64,000 bases of DNA from Mycolicibacterium sphagni (GCF_002250655.1 NZ_NOZR01000025.1:32102-96101); one strand, 5' to 3'; positions 8,513 through 20,485 are shown, counted from the first letter of the stretch. Numbers and translations are program-made. The notes: generated by a model from the letters alone, not told the origin.

Positions 8513-10405
8513 TCACCTCCACGCCGTGAAGAGGACTGCGGCGACCACCAGCGCCGCACCGGCCAACATGGACAGCGCGTACGAGCGGGCGAATCCGGTC
8601 TGCAGTTGGCGCAACCGGTCCGAGATCCGGCCGACCGCGAAGGCCAGTCCTTGCGTCACGCCGTCGATCCCCTTCTCGTCCACCACCACAAGGCCTTTGG
8701 TCAGCTCCTGGCCGGTGCGCATGAATGCCACTTCGTTGAAGGCGTCGCCGTAGAGGTCGTTGCGTGCTGCGACGGTCAGCGCGGACACGTCCAGCGGAGG
8801 AGTCTCGGGCACCTTGTGCATTGCGTACTGCCGGTACGCGACCGCGATACCGATGGCGACCACGCCCAGAGCGGTGACGGTGATGAGCCAGGCCGGGATC
8901 AGGTGTTCGGCTTCGTGGCTGCCGACTACTGGCTCGAGCCAGCGCTGCAGCGTATTGCCCAGGGCCAGAAGGGCGCCGGCGCCGACGGAGCCGAACGCCA
9001 GCACGATCATCGGGCCGGTCATCACCGCGGGTGACTCGTGTGGATGTGCGGCTTCTTCTTTTTTGGTCCAGCGTTGCCGGCCGAAGAATGTCAGCAACAT
9101 GACCCGGGTCATGTAGAAGGCGGTGATACCCGCACCCAGCAGGGCTGCTCCGCCGAGGAGCCAACCCTTGAGTCCGCCGCTGTTGAACGCGGCCTCGATG
9201 ATGGCGTCTTTGGAGAAGTACCCGGCGAAGGGCGGAACGCCGATGATCGCCAGATATCCGAGTCCGAAGGTGGCGAACGTGATCGGCAGCAGGGTGCGCA
9301 GACCCCCGTAGCGGCGCATGTCGGTTTCGTCGTCCATGGCGTGCATGACCGATCCCGCGCCGAGGAAGAGTCCGGCTTTGAAGAAACCGTGGGTGAGGAG
9401 GTGCATGATCGCGACGGCGTACCCGGCGGGCCCGAGCCCGGCCGCCAGCACCATGTAGCCGATCTGGGACATGGTCGACGCGGCGAGGGCCTTCTTGATG
9501 TCGTCCTTGGCGCACCCGATGATCGCCCCGAACAACAGCGTCACCGCACCCACGGTGACCACCGCGGTCTGAGCGGCGGGCGCAGCATTGAAGATCGGAC
9601 CCGACCGGACGATGAGGTAGACGCCGGCCGTGACCATGGTGGCGGCGTGGATCAGCGCCGACACCGGTGTGGGGCCTTCCATGGCGTCGCCCAGCCACGA
9701 CTGGAGCGGCACCTGCGCGCTCTTACCGCAGGCGCCGAGCAGCAGCAGCAGGCCGACCGCGGTCAGCGCACCCTGACCCATGGCCGGTACCGACGAGAAC
9801 ACCGTGCCGAAGGTGACCGAGCCGAGGCTGGCGAACAGCACCATCAACGCGATCGCCAGGCCCATGTCGCCAACCCGGTTGACCACGAACGCCTTCTTGG
9901 CGGCGGTGGCGGCGCTGGGCTTGTGCGACCAGAAGCCGATCAGCAGATAGGAGGCTAGACCGACGCCCTCCCAACCCATGTAGAGGCCGAGGTAGTTGTC
10001 GGCAAGCACCAGCAGCAGCATCGCGGCCACGAACAGGTTCAGGTAGGCAAAAAATCTGCGACGGCCGGGATCGGTCTTCATGTAGCCGATCGAGTAGATG
10101 TGGATGAGCGCCCCCACACCGCTGATCAGCAGCACGAAGCACATCGACAGCGCATCGACTTCCAGGCCGAAGTCAACCCGCAGGACGCCGACGGGTACCC
10201 ACGAGAACAACACGTCATGCACCATGCGGTCTTCGGCCGGTAGGCCGAGCAGGTGGCTGAACAGCACTGCGCCACAGGCGAAGGCGCCGATCACGGTGGC
10301 GCAGCCCAAGAGATGCCCCCACGCGTTGGTGGCTTTTCCGCCCAGCAGCAGGATCACCGCCCCGGCCAGGGGCAGCGCGATGGTCAACCACACCAGGGTG
10401 TGCAT
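8513..10405 (-). CDS. nuoL: NADH-quinone oxidoreductase subunit L
   Basis: A 630-residue antiporter-like subunit, the most distal proton pump of the complex I membrane arm, with the long lateral C-terminal helix expected of NuoL. The GKSAQVPLQSWLGDAMEGPTP segment marks the conserved proton-channel region. The start is ATG at 10405 (MHTLVWLTIALPLAG); the upstream extension of the frame lies inside nuoK and is not homologous. The start overlaps the nuoK stop by one base. Confidence 0.95.
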   Translation of the reverse strand: MHTLVWLTIALPLAGAVILLLGGKATNAWGHLLGCATVIGAFACGAVLFSHLLGLPAEDRMVHDVLFSWVPVGVLRVDFGLEVDALSMCFVLLISGVGALIHIYSIGYMKTDPGRRRFFAYLNLFVAAMLLLVLADNYLGLYMGWEGVGLASYLLIGFWSHKPSAATAAKKAFVVNRVGDMGLAIALMVLFASLGSVTFGTVFSSVPAMGQGALTAVGLLLLLGACGKSAQVPLQSWLGDAMEGPTPVSALIHAATMVTAGVYLIVRSGPIFNAAPAAQTAVVTVGAVTLLFGAIIGCAKDDIKKALAASTMSQIGYMVLAAGLGPAGYAVAIMHLLTHGFFKAGLFLGAGSVMHAMDDETDMRRYGGLRTLLPITFATFGLGYLAIIGVPPFAGYFSKDAIIEAAFNSGGLKGWLLGGAALLGAGITAFYMTRVMLLTFFGRQRWTKKEEAAHPHESPAVMTGPMIVLAFGSVGAGALLALGNTLQRWLEPVVGSHEAEHLIPAWLITVTALGVVAIGIAVAYRQYAMHKVPETPPLDVSALTVAARNDLYGDAFNEVAFMRTGQELTKGLVVVDEKGIDGVTQGLAFAVGRISDRLRQLQTGFARSYALSMLAGAALVVAAVLFTAWR

Positions 10406-10704
10406 CAGTGCCGCAGCAGGTGGGCGTCGTCGACGTTGGCGCTCCGTCGGGTGCGGAAGATCGTCATGATGATCGCCAGGCCGACCACCACCTCGCAGGC
10501 GGCCACCACCATGGTGAAGAACGCCACCACCTGGCCATCCAGATGGCCGTGCATACGAGAGAACGTCACAAACGCCAAGTTCGCCGCGTTGAGCATCAAC
10601 TCCACACACATGAACATCACGATCGCGTTGTGCCGCAACAACACCCCCGAGGCGCCGATCGTGAACAGCAGCGCCGACAGGTACAGGTAGTTGTCCGGGT
10701 TCAT
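10405..10704 (-). CDS. nuoK: NADH-quinone oxidoreductase subunit K
   Basis: A 99-residue protein with three transmembrane helices, the normal NuoK length. The second helix contains VMFMCVELMLNAANLAF with the conserved membrane glutamate used in proton transfer, and a second conserved Glu lies in AACEVVVGLAI. It overlaps nuoJ by four bases and nuoL by one. Confidence 0.95.
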   Translation of the reverse strand: MNPDNYLYLSALLFTIGASGVLLRHNAIVMFMCVELMLNAANLAFVTFSRMHGHLDGQVVAFFTMVVAACEVVVGLAIIMTIFRTRRSANVDDAHLLRH

Positions 10705-11444
10705 CGTTGATCGTCCCCGTGCTGATGCCGCAGGATCGTGCTCACCGACGATTCCTCCTCCGAGCCGTCCGGTAGTCGAGCGAGGGTGTTGAGAGCGTTA
10801 TGACGGGCATAGACACCCGGGTTGGGCAGCGGGGTGGCGCGGGCCCCGGTTTGGAACCGCTCGATGACCAGCTCGCGCTGGGTCTTTCGTCGCTCGAAAC
10901 GCTCCCGGTGAGCCAGTACCATCGCGCCCAGCGCCGCGGTGATCAACAGCGCGCTGGTCAGCTCGAATGCCCACAGGTCCTGGGTGAAGATCAGCGCGGC
11001 CAAGCCTTGTACATTGCCGCCCTTGTTGGCTTCGGCCAATCCGACGAACCCCGTTGTAGAGACGGTGCCGATACCGGCGATCAGCAGGATGCCGAAGCCC
11101 AGGCCGGCCGCGATGGCCGCAACGCGTTGGCCCCGAATGGTTTCCACCAGCGACTCGGCGGAATCGACGCCGATGAGCATGAGCACGAACAGGAACAGCA
11201 TCATCACCGCGCCGGTGTAGACGACCACCTGGACCACCCCAAGAAACAGCGCGTCCTGTGCGACGTAGACCATCGCCAGCGCGATCATCGTGGTAGCCAG
11301 GAAGATCGCCGAGTAGACGGCCTTGGGTGCGGCGACCACGCCGATCGCCCCCGCGACCGCAACGACGGCCAGGATCCAGAAGACCACTGCCTCGGGAGTG
11401 GATGTGCGGGTGAGGGTTTCGACCGCCAGCAGGGCTATCGTCAC
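10701..11444 (-). CDS. nuoJ: NADH-quinone oxidoreductase subunit J
   Basis: A 247-residue membrane subunit of complex I with five predicted helices in the first 170 residues, including the QVVVYTGAVMMLFLFVLML helix typical of NuoJ/ND6. The C-terminal tail of about 70 residues is hydrophilic and longer than in E. coli, as is common in actinobacteria. It overlaps nuoI and nuoK by four bases each. Confidence 0.94.
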   Translation of the reverse strand: MTIALLAVETLTRTSTPEAVVFWILAVVAVAGAIGVVAAPKAVYSAIFLATTMIALAMVYVAQDALFLGVVQVVVYTGAVMMLFLFVLMLIGVDSAESLVETIRGQRVAAIAAGLGFGILLIAGIGTVSTTGFVGLAEANKGGNVQGLAALIFTQDLWAFELTSALLITAALGAMVLAHRERFERRKTQRELVIERFQTGARATPLPNPGVYARHNALNTLARLPDGSEEESSVSTILRHQHGDDQR

Positions 11445-11965
11445 CCCGCCACCTCCTTACCGCCGGTGATGCGACCGAGGTAGTAGTCGTCGTCCGTGGT
11501 CCCGGGTTCCATCGCATGCGGGGGCGACTGCATGCCGGGCTGCAGCGGAGCCAGCAGCTTGTCCTTGCCGTAGATCAGGTCTGAGCGGTTGTCATCGGCC
11601 ATCTCGTAGACGTTGGTCATGGTCAGCGCTCGGGTGGGGCAGGCCTCGATACAGAGTCCGCAGCCGATGCAGCGCAGATAGTTGATCTGGTAGACCTGCC
11701 CATACCGTTCACCCGGGGAGAAGCGTTGGTCCTCGGTGTTGTCGGCGCCCTCGACATAGATGGCATCCGCGGGGCACGCCCACGCACACAACTCGCAGCC
11801 GATGCACTTCTCCAGCCCATCGGCGTAACGGTTGAGCTGGTGGCGGCCGTGATAGCGCGGCGCGACCGGACCCGGCTTCTCCGGATACTCCTCGGTGATG
11901 GGACGTTTGAACATCGTCCCGAACGTGACGCCGAAACCCTTGACCGCATCGAGGAACTTAGGCAT
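11441..11965 (-). CDS. nuoI: NADH-quinone oxidoreductase subunit I
   Basis: A 174-residue peripheral-arm subunit carrying two [4Fe-4S] clusters (N6a and N6b). The ligand motifs are CIGCELCAWAC (Cys 54, 57, 60, 64) and CIGCGLCIEAC (Cys 99, 102, 105, 109). ATG at 11965 has an AAGGAG ribosome site 7 bases upstream. The longer frame starting at 12028 lies within nuoH and is rejected. Confidence 0.96.
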   Translation of the reverse strand: MPKFLDAVKGFGVTFGTMFKRPITEEYPEKPGPVAPRYHGRHQLNRYADGLEKCIGCELCAWACPADAIYVEGADNTEDQRFSPGERYGQVYQINYLRCIGCGLCIEACPTRALTMTNVYEMADDNRSDLIYGKDKLLAPLQPGMQSPPHAMEPGTTDDDYYLGRITGGKEVAG

Positions 11966-13190
11966 CTGCTTTCTCCTTGCGTGGCGCCGGGGTACCTGGC
12001 ATCGGAGGGATGGGGAAAGCCCTGGCATCCGCGGCCGGCGGCGGAGGTGGTGGCGCGTTGCGCTGGATCATCCTGCGCCGCAGCGAGTTCACGGCCAGCA
12101 AGGCGAGCAGCAGCCCCGCCGCGGCGATCAGGTTTTCGATGATGCCCTTGTGACCGAACGAATGCAGGACGGCCACGATCATGATCCAGATCAGTGAGAT
12201 CGGGATGAGCAGCTTCCAGCCCAGCGCCATGAACTGGTCGTAACGCAGCCGCGGCAGGGTCGCGCGCAGCCACATGAACACGAACAGGAATGTCCACACC
12301 TTGGCCACGAACCAGATCAGCGGCCACCAACCGGCATTGACGCCAGGGATGAGACTGATCGGCCATGGCGCGTGCCAACCGCCGAGGAACAGTGTGGTGG
12401 CCAGCGCGGAGACCGTGGTCATGTTGACGTACTCGGCGAGCATGAACATCGCGAACTTCAGCGAGGAGTACTCGGTGTGGAACCCGCCGACGAGTTCGCC
12501 CTCGGCTTCGGGCAGATCGAAAGGTGCCCGGTTTGTCTCGCCGACCATAGCCGTCACGTATACCGCGAATGACGGCAGCAGCAGGAATACGTACCAGGTT
12601 TTTTCCTGGGCGGCCACGATCCCCGAGGTGGACATAGTGCCGGCGTAGAGGAACACCGCGGCGAAGGACAGCGCCATGGCGATCTCGTAGGAGATCACCT
12701 GCGCACTGGAACGCAGGCCGCCGAGCAAGGGGTAGGTGGAGCCCGACGACCACCCCGCCAACACGATGCCGTACACCCCGATCGAGGTGACCGCCAGAAT
12801 GTAGAGCACCGCGACCGGAAGATCGGTCAGCTGCAGCGGAGTTCGGTGCCCGAAGACCGACACCACCGGACCGAGGGGGATCACCGCGAATGCCAGGATC
12901 GCCGGGATCACCGAAATGGCCGGGGCCATAAGGTAGATGGGTTTGTCCACGCCGGCCGGCGTCAGCCCCTCTTTCAGCGCGAGCTTGATGCCGTCGGCCA
13001 GCGATTGCAGGATGCCGAACGGGCCGACCCGGTTGGGGCCGTACCGCATCTGCATGCGGCCCAGGATCTTGCGTTCGGCCAGGATCGCCACCAACACGGT
13101 CAGCAGGAGGAAAGCGAAGATCGCGACGGCTTTGATCAGGATCAGCCACCACGGGTCGTGGCCGAACACCGTCATATCCGGCGGGATCAT
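11958..13190 (-). CDS. nuoH: NADH-quinone oxidoreductase subunit H
   Basis: A 410-residue membrane subunit that helps form the quinone-binding site, with about eight helices and the conserved MVGETNRAPFDLPEAEGELV loop. ATG at 13190 overlaps the nuoG stop as ATGA, which supports it; an internal ATG at 13175 (MTVFGHDPWW) aligns with the remembered M. tuberculosis start and is a real alternative. The Pro/Ala-rich C-terminal tail after about residue 385 is a mycobacterial feature. Confidence 0.95.
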   Translation of the reverse strand: MIPPDMTVFGHDPWWLILIKAVAIFAFLLLTVLVAILAERKILGRMQMRYGPNRVGPFGILQSLADGIKLALKEGLTPAGVDKPIYLMAPAISVIPAILAFAVIPLGPVVSVFGHRTPLQLTDLPVAVLYILAVTSIGVYGIVLAGWSSGSTYPLLGGLRSSAQVISYEIAMALSFAAVFLYAGTMSTSGIVAAQEKTWYVFLLLPSFAVYVTAMVGETNRAPFDLPEAEGELVGGFHTEYSSLKFAMFMLAEYVNMTTVSALATTLFLGGWHAPWPISLIPGVNAGWWPLIWFVAKVWTFLFVFMWLRATLPRLRYDQFMALGWKLLIPISLIWIMIVAVLHSFGHKGIIENLIAAAGLLLALLAVNSLRRRMIQRNAPPPPPPAADARAFPIPPMPGTPAPRKEKADA

Positions 13191-15570
13191 CGGGCTGTCT
13201 CCTGCCGCTCGATTCGCACGACCGTGCCCACGGTGACTCCGAGTTGTTCGTGTACCGCACTCCCGGGGGAGTTCAGCGGCAACCACACCACGCCGTCAGG
13301 CATTTCAGTGATCACCAACGGCAGACTGATCGCTCCCCGGCCCGTCGACACAGCGACCACGTCCCCGTCGCCAGCCCGGATGTCTGCCGCCGTCGCCGGC
13401 GACAACCTCACCACCGGCGTTCGCGCCGTGCCGGCCAGATAGGGCTCGCCATCCTGTAAGCGGCCGGCATCTAACAACAATCGCCAGCCTGCCAGTACCG
13501 CCTCGCCGGATTCCAACGGCGGCAGGTCTTTCGGCGCGACGGCCGGGGGAGCGGGCCGATCCCCGTCCCATAGCCCCAGCGTGGCGATCTCGGCGCGCGC
13601 CTCCGCGGCGGTGCGGAAGCCGAGATCCACACCGAGTTCGTCGGCCAAGATCTGCAGCACCCGCAGATCGGGGAAGGAGTTGGCCGGCAGCGCCGGCTCG
13701 AAGGACCGTATCCGCCCCTCCCAGTTCAGGAATGAGCCGGCCTTCTCGGCAACGGGTGCGATGGGGAACACCACGTCGGCGAGCGCCGTGACTGTCGACT
13801 CGCGTAGTTCGAGGCTCACGACGAATCCGGTCGACTCGACGGCTGCCAGCGCGCCCTGGGGCTCGATCAGGTCGGCCGTGTCCACCCCGCCGATGAGCAG
13901 CGCGTCGAGGTCGCCGTCGGCCGCGGCGGCCAGGATGTCGGCGGCATCGCGACCCGGTGCCGACGGCAGCTCGTCGACATGCCACGCGGTCGCGAGTTGT
14001 CGCCGCGCAGCAGCGTCTGCGACCGGGCGCGCACCGGGCAGCAGGTTGGGGAGACAGCCGGTGTCGACTGCGCCGCGGTCGCCGGCGCGACGGGGAATCC
14101 AGGCCAGCCGGGCGCCGCTGCGCTGGGCCAGCCGGGCCACCGCCGACAGCGCACCCGGACTGGTGGCCAGGCGTTCTCCGGCCAGGATGATTGCCGCGGA
14201 AGGCAGTTCATCGGCCAGTCCATCGAGGGCGAACGCTTCCTGGCCGGGCGCCGTCGGGACCAGACGGGCGGACAGCTTGGTGGATCCCGGCGAGGCGAAC
14301 GCCGCGATCGTCACGACCTTCAGCCCGTGTTTGCGGACCGCTTTACGCAGCCGCAGGAACACGATCGGGGACTCGTCCTCCGGTTCGAATCCGGCCAGTA
14401 CCACCACGGGTGCGGCCTGCAGATCGGCGTAGCTGACATCGCGGCGGCCCGCCACTTCGGCGGCCAGGAACTCCTGCTCCTCCACCGAGCGCGGGCGGGA
14501 CCGGAAGTCGATGTCATTGGTGGCCAACGCAATCCGCGCGAACTTGGAATAGGCATAGGCGTCCTCGGCGCTTACTCGGCCACCGACCAACACGCCAGTC
14601 CGGCCTGCCGTCAGCCCGGCGGCGGCCACCGCGATGGCCTCCGACCAGGAGGCCGGGCGCAATCCACCGCTCTCGTCGCGCACCAGCGGTGTGGTGATGC
14701 GATCGCCGAGGCGGGTGTAGGTGAACGCCCACCGGCCCTTGTCGCAGTTCCATTCCTCGTTGACTTCGGGGTCGTCCCCGGCCAGCCGTCGCAGTACAAC
14801 GCCGCGGCGATGATCGGTGCGCTGGGCACACCCGGATGCGCAGTGCTCGCAGACGCTGGGGCTGGACACCAGATCGAATGGGCGAGCCCGGAAACGGTAT
14901 GCGGCGCTGGTCAACGCCCCCACCGGGCAGATCTGGACGGTGTTGCCGCTGTAGTAGGAGTCGAACGGCTCGCCGGGGGCGATACCGACCTGCTGCAGCG
15001 CGCCGCGTTCCAACAGAGAGATGAACGGATCACCGGCGATCTGCTCGGAGAACCGCGTGCAGCGGGCGCACAACACGCAGCGTTCGCGGTCCAGCAGGAC
15101 TTCGCTGGACAGGTGGATCGGTTTGGGGAAGGTGCGCTTGATGTCGGTGAAGCGGGTCTCGACCCGGCCGTTGGACATCGCCTGGTTCTGCAGCGGGCAT
15201 TCCCCGCCCTTGTCGCACACCGGGCAGTCCAGTGGATGGTTGATCAGCAGCAGCTCCATCACCCCGTGCTGCGCCTTGTCGGCGGCCTCGGAGGTGAACT
15301 GGGTGCGTACCACCATGCCGTCGGAGACGGTGGTGGTGCAGCTGGCCATCGGCTTGCGCTGGCCTTCCACTTCGACGAGGCACTGGCGGCAGGCCCCCAC
15401 CGGATCGAGCAGCGGATGGTCGCAGAACCGCGGGATCTGCACCCCCATCAATTCCGCGGCGCGAATCACCAACGTGCCCTTGGGAACCGCCACCTCGACA
15501 TCGTCGATGACGAGATCGACCATCTCGACGGGGAAGGCTGCCGGTGCGCCCTTATCTGCCGTCTGTGTCA

Positions 15571-15571
<1 letters not shown>
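13187..15571 (-). CDS. nuoG: NADH-quinone oxidoreductase subunit G
   Basis: A 794-residue iron-sulfur subunit that carries electrons from NuoF into the complex. The N-terminal [2Fe-2S] ligands are Cys 50, 61, 64 and 78. A CPVCDKGGECPLQNQ segment (near 115-130) and RCVLCARC (near 165) supply [4Fe-4S] clusters. SVCEHCASGC (near 240) matches the extra cluster region near the molybdopterin-oxidoreductase-like domain, which fills the C-terminal half. The starting ATG overlaps the nuoF stop by one base. Confidence 0.95.
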
Positions 15572-16892
<1,321 letters not shown>

Positions 16893-16896
<4 letters not shown>

Positions 16897-17627
16897 CGGC
16901 CCTCGCTTTCTCCGAATCGGGGTGCTGACATACCGAACTCGCGAGCGATCCGCAGACCCGCCAGCGTCGCGTCGCCGGGCGCACCACCGGCGGATTCGCC
17001 GGCATGCGGGAGCCCGGCCAATGTGCGCGCAGTGTCGCGAAACGAGCAGACCCGCGAGCCGCGGGTGGCGTTCGGTGCCTGGCCGGCGCGGATCTGCTCG
17101 ACGAGTTGGCGCGCGGTGATTGGGGTTTGGTTGTCGAAGAATTCCCAATTGACCATGATCACGGGGGCGTAGTCGCAGGCGGCGTTGCATTCGATGTGCT
17201 CGAGGGTGATCCGCCCGTCGCCGGTGGTGTCGCCGGCGTGGACGCCCAGGTCGGATTCCAGGGTGTCCAGAATGGCGTCGCCACCCATGATGGCGCACAG
17301 CGTGTTGGTGCACACCCCGACCAGATACTCGCCGGTGGGGGTGCGCCGGTACATCGAGTAGAAGGTGGCGACGGCGGCCACCTCGGCATCTGTGAGGTTG
17401 AGTTGTCTTGCGCAAAAGGCGATTCCGGCCGCGGTGATATAGCCGTCTTCAGATTGAGCCAGGTGCAGCAGGGGCAGCAGTGCCGAACGGGCCTGAGGGT
17501 AGCGGGCCATGATGACCGCCGCGTCGGTGGTCAATCGCTCTTCGACGTCCGCCGGGTAACTGGTGGGCCCGCTGATCGGCGGTCCGGGTTCCTCAGGGCG
17601 GGAACCCAACACGAGGTCGATGCTCAC
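16893..17627 (-). CDS. nuoE: NADH-quinone oxidoreductase subunit E
   Basis: A 244-residue thioredoxin-fold subunit that binds the off-path [2Fe-2S] cluster N1a through Cys 106, 111, 147 and 151 (CTNTLC and CNAAC). It is longer than the roughly 165 residues of E. coli NuoE, with a C-terminal extension of about 60 residues of low complexity, as in M. tuberculosis. The GTG start overlaps the nuoD stop by four bases. Confidence 0.95.
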
Positions 17628-18922
17628 CTGTCGACACCTCCCATGACCGGGTCGATGGACGCCACCGCGGCGATGACGTCAGCGACCATGCCGCCCTCGC
17701 ACATCGCCGCGACGGCTTGCAGATTGGTGAAGCTGGGGTCGCGGTAGTGCACCCGATACGGTCGGGTGCCGCCGTCGGAGACGACGTGCACGCCGAGTTC
17801 TCCGCGAGGGGATTCCACCGCGATGTACACCTGGCCGGCAGGCACCCGGATGCCCTCGGTGACCAGTTTGAAGTGGTGGATCAACCCCTCCATCGAGGTC
17901 CCCATGATCTTGGCGATATGAGCCGGCGAGTTGCCCAGCCCGTCGGGCCCGAGTTGCAGGTCGGCAGGCCAGGCCAGTTTCTTGTCGCTGATCATCACCG
18001 GACCCGGCTCCAACCTGTCCAGGCACTGCTCGACGATGCGCAGTGATTGGTGCATTTCACCGACCCGGATGAGGTACCTGCCGTAGCAGTCCGCTCCGGT
18101 AGCGGTGATGACGTCGAAGTCGTAAGACTCATAACCACAATAGGGTTGGGTCTTGCGTAGATCGTGTGGAAGCCCGGTGGAGCGCAGCACCGGCCCGGTG
18201 ATGCCCAACGCCATACAGCCGGTGAGATCCAGATAGCCGATGCCCTGGGTGCGGGCCTTCCAGATGTAGTTCTCGGTCAACAGGTCTTCGAGTTCGCGCA
18301 ACCGTCCCGGTAGAATCTTGAGCAGCTCACGGACCCGATCTTCGCCGTCGTCGGGCAGGTCGGTCGCCAGCCCGCCGGGACGGATGTAGGCGTTGTTCAT
18401 CCGCAGACCGGTGATCGCTTCGAACACGTTCAAGATGAGTTCGCGTTCGCGGAAGCCGAAGAACATGGGCGTCATCGCGCCCAACTCCATACCGCCGGTG
18501 GCCAGGGCCACCAGATGGCTGGAGATGCGGTTGAGTTCCATCAACATCACTCGCACCACACTCGCCCTCACCGGGACGTCGTCGGTGATGTCCAACAGCT
18601 TTTCCACGCCCAGGCAGTAGGCGGTCTCGTTGAAAAACGGTGAGAGGTAATCCATCCGGGTCACGAACGTCACGCCCTGGGTCCAGGTTCGGTATTCGAG
18701 ATTCTTCTCGATCCCGGTATGCAGGTAGCCGATTCCGCAACGGGCCTCGGTGACGGTTTCGCCCTCGATCTCCAGGATCAATCGCAACACCCCATGGGTG
18801 GAGGGATGTTGCGGACCCATGTTCACTACGATCCGTTCGCCGGCTTCGCCCTGGCGGGCGGCGGCCACGATTTCCTCCCAGTCCTGGCCACCCAGGACGA
18901 TCACGTTCTCGTCTGTGCTCAT
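17624..18922 (-). CDS. nuoD: NADH-quinone oxidoreductase subunit D
   Basis: A 432-residue 49-kDa-type subunit that forms the quinone site with NuoB. Conserved stretches include NMGPQHPSTHGVLRLILEIE, with the quinone-coordinating His, and GYLHTGIEKNLEYRTW. ATG at 18922 overlaps the nuoC stop; the upstream frame extension is rejected because it lies inside nuoC. Confidence 0.96.
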   Translation of the reverse strand: MSTDENVIVLGGQDWEEIVAAARQGEAGERIVVNMGPQHPSTHGVLRLILEIEGETVTEARCGIGYLHTGIEKNLEYRTWTQGVTFVTRMDYLSPFFNETAYCLGVEKLLDITDDVPVRASVVRVMLMELNRISSHLVALATGGMELGAMTPMFFGFRERELILNVFEAITGLRMNNAYIRPGGLATDLPDDGEDRVRELLKILPGRLRELEDLLTENYIWKARTQGIGYLDLTGCMALGITGPVLRSTGLPHDLRKTQPYCGYESYDFDVITATGADCYGRYLIRVGEMHQSLRIVEQCLDRLEPGPVMISDKKLAWPADLQLGPDGLGNSPAHIAKIMGTSMEGLIHHFKLVTEGIRVPAGQVYIAVESPRGELGVHVVSDGGTRPYRVHYRDPSFTNLQAVAAMCEGGMVADVIAAVASIDPVMGGVDR

Positions 18923-19584
18923 CAGTGATACGACCTGCGTTCGTCGGGCGGCGGGATTTGGGCGCCGTGGTATTCGACCGGGACGCCGCCAAGGGGATAG
19001 TCCTTGCGCTGCGGGTGGCCCACCCAGTCGTCGGGCATCTCGATCCGGGTCAATCCCGGATGCCCGTCGAACACGATGCCGAAGAAGTCGTAGGTTTCCC
19101 GCTCGTGCCAGTCGACGGTCGGATACACCGAAAACAACGACGGCATATGTGGATCCGCGTCCGGGCAGGTCACTTCCAGCTGGACCCGGCGGTTGTGCGT
19201 GATCGACATCAGGGGGTAATACGCGTGTAACTCGCGGTCGCTGTCCTGCAGGTAGTGCACACCCGATACGCCACAACACAATTCAAATCTCAGTAGCTCG
19301 TCGTCGCGCAGTACACGGGCGACGGTCCGCAGATGCTCCCGCCGGACCTCGAGCGTCAGCTGGTCTCGGAAGACGACCACCCGCTCGACGGCCGCACCGA
19401 ATGCGTCGGCGCCCAACACCTCGGCCAACCGGTCGACGAGCTCGTCGAAATGGCCGCCGTAGGGCCGCGGCGTGCTGCCGGGCAGCGCGACTTCACTGAC
19501 CAGCCGTCCATAGCCCGAGGTGTCGCCGCTGCCGTCGATGCCGAACATGCCATGGCGCACGCCGATGACTTCTTCATCGGTCAC
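18922..19584 (-). CDS. nuoC: NADH-quinone oxidoreductase subunit C
   Basis: A 220-residue 30-kDa-type peripheral subunit. The diagnostic signature VYPTVDWHERETYDFFGIVFDGHPGLTRI-type block spans about residues 140-170 and is followed by PDDWVGHPQRKDYPLGG. It starts with GTG at 19584 and overlaps nuoB by four bases. NuoC and NuoD are separate genes here, unlike the fused E. coli NuoCD. Confidence 0.95.
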   Translation of the reverse strand: MTDEEVIGVRHGMFGIDGSGDTSGYGRLVSEVALPGSTPRPYGGHFDELVDRLAEVLGADAFGAAVERVVVFRDQLTLEVRREHLRTVARVLRDDELLRFELCCGVSGVHYLQDSDRELHAYYPLMSITHNRRVQLEVTCPDADPHMPSLFSVYPTVDWHERETYDFFGIVFDGHPGLTRIEMPDDWVGHPQRKDYPLGGVPVEYHGAQIPPPDERRSYH

Positions 19585-20135
19585 CGCAGCAGACCCTTCA
19601 GTTCGAGGGTGGTGGGCGCGGCCAGGGCGGCCTTCTCGGCCGCCGCGATCGCCTCGGCGCGGTGCACCCCCAGCGGCATCTCGGCGATCTTGGCGTGCAA
19701 CGCCAGAATCGCGTTCAACAACATCTCAGGGCGTGGCGGGCAACCGGGGAGGTAGATATCGACCGGTACCACGTGATCGACGCCCTGCACTACCGCGTAG
19801 TTGTTGAACATTCCTCCGCTGGAGGCGCAGACTCCCATGGCCAGGACCCACTTCGGTTCGGCCATCTGGTCGTAGACCTGCCGCAGCACCGGAGCCATCT
19901 TCTGGCTGACCCGACCCGCCACGATCATCAGATCCGCCTGCCGCGGTGTGGCCGAAAACCGCTCCATGCCGAACCGCGCGATATCGAATCGCGGGGACGC
20001 CGTGGCCATCATCTCGATCGCACAGCAGGCCAACCCAAACGTCGCCGGCCACAGCGATCCCTTGCGCACAAACCCGGCGACCTTCTCCACCGTCGACAAC
20101 AGAATGCCGCCCGGCAGCGCCTCCTCTAATCCCAT
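19581..20135 (-). CDS. nuoB: NADH-quinone oxidoreductase subunit B
   Basis: A 184-residue subunit binding the terminal [4Fe-4S] cluster N2 through adjacent Cys 37-38 (GLACCAIEMM) plus Cys 103 and Cys 132 (LPGCPPRPE). Cluster N2 passes electrons to quinone. The start MGLEEALPGG at 20135 matches the known mycobacterial N-terminus and overlaps the end of nuoA by 10 bases; the longer upstream frame is rejected. Confidence 0.96.
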   Translation of the reverse strand: MGLEEALPGGILLSTVEKVAGFVRKGSLWPATFGLACCAIEMMATASPRFDIARFGMERFSATPRQADLMIVAGRVSQKMAPVLRQVYDQMAEPKWVLAMGVCASSGGMFNNYAVVQGVDHVVPVDIYLPGCPPRPEMLLNAILALHAKIAEMPLGVHRAEAIAAAEKAALAAPTTLELKGLLR

Positions 20136-20485
20136 TCCAGCCCACCCCGGCGCCACACGTACCCGTAGGCCACAAATACCGTGCCCATGAAAATCAGCAT
20201 CTCTACCAGCGCGAACGTCCCCAGCGAATCGAACGAGACCGCCCAGGGATAGAGGAACACGATCTCGATGTCGAACACGATGAACAACATCGCGGTCAGG
20301 TAGTACTTGATCGGAAAGCGCTGCCCCGCCGGTTCCCCGGTCACCGGCTCGATCCCGCACTCGTAGGCCTCGAGCTTGGCTCTGTTGAACCGCCGGGGGC
20401 CGATCACCAACGCGATCACCACCGACACGATCGCGAACCCCGCCGCGATCACGCCCAACACCAGGATGGGTGTGTAGAGATTCAT
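20126..20485 (-). CDS. nuoA: NADH-quinone oxidoreductase subunit A
   Basis: A 119-residue, three-helix membrane subunit and first gene of the nuoA-N operon. The loop after helix 1 contains the conserved ECGIEPVTG segment with the redox-sensitive Cys, and helix 2 contains MLFIVFDIEIVFLYPW. The 163-base region between it and the response-regulator gene upstream must hold the operon promoter unless transcription reads through; no convincing -10/-35 pair can be singled out by eye. Confidence 0.95.
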   Translation of the reverse strand: MNLYTPILVLGVIAAGFAIVSVVIALVIGPRRFNRAKLEAYECGIEPVTGEPAGQRFPIKYYLTAMLFIVFDIEIVFLYPWAVSFDSLGTFALVEMLIFMGTVFVAYGYVWRRGGLEWD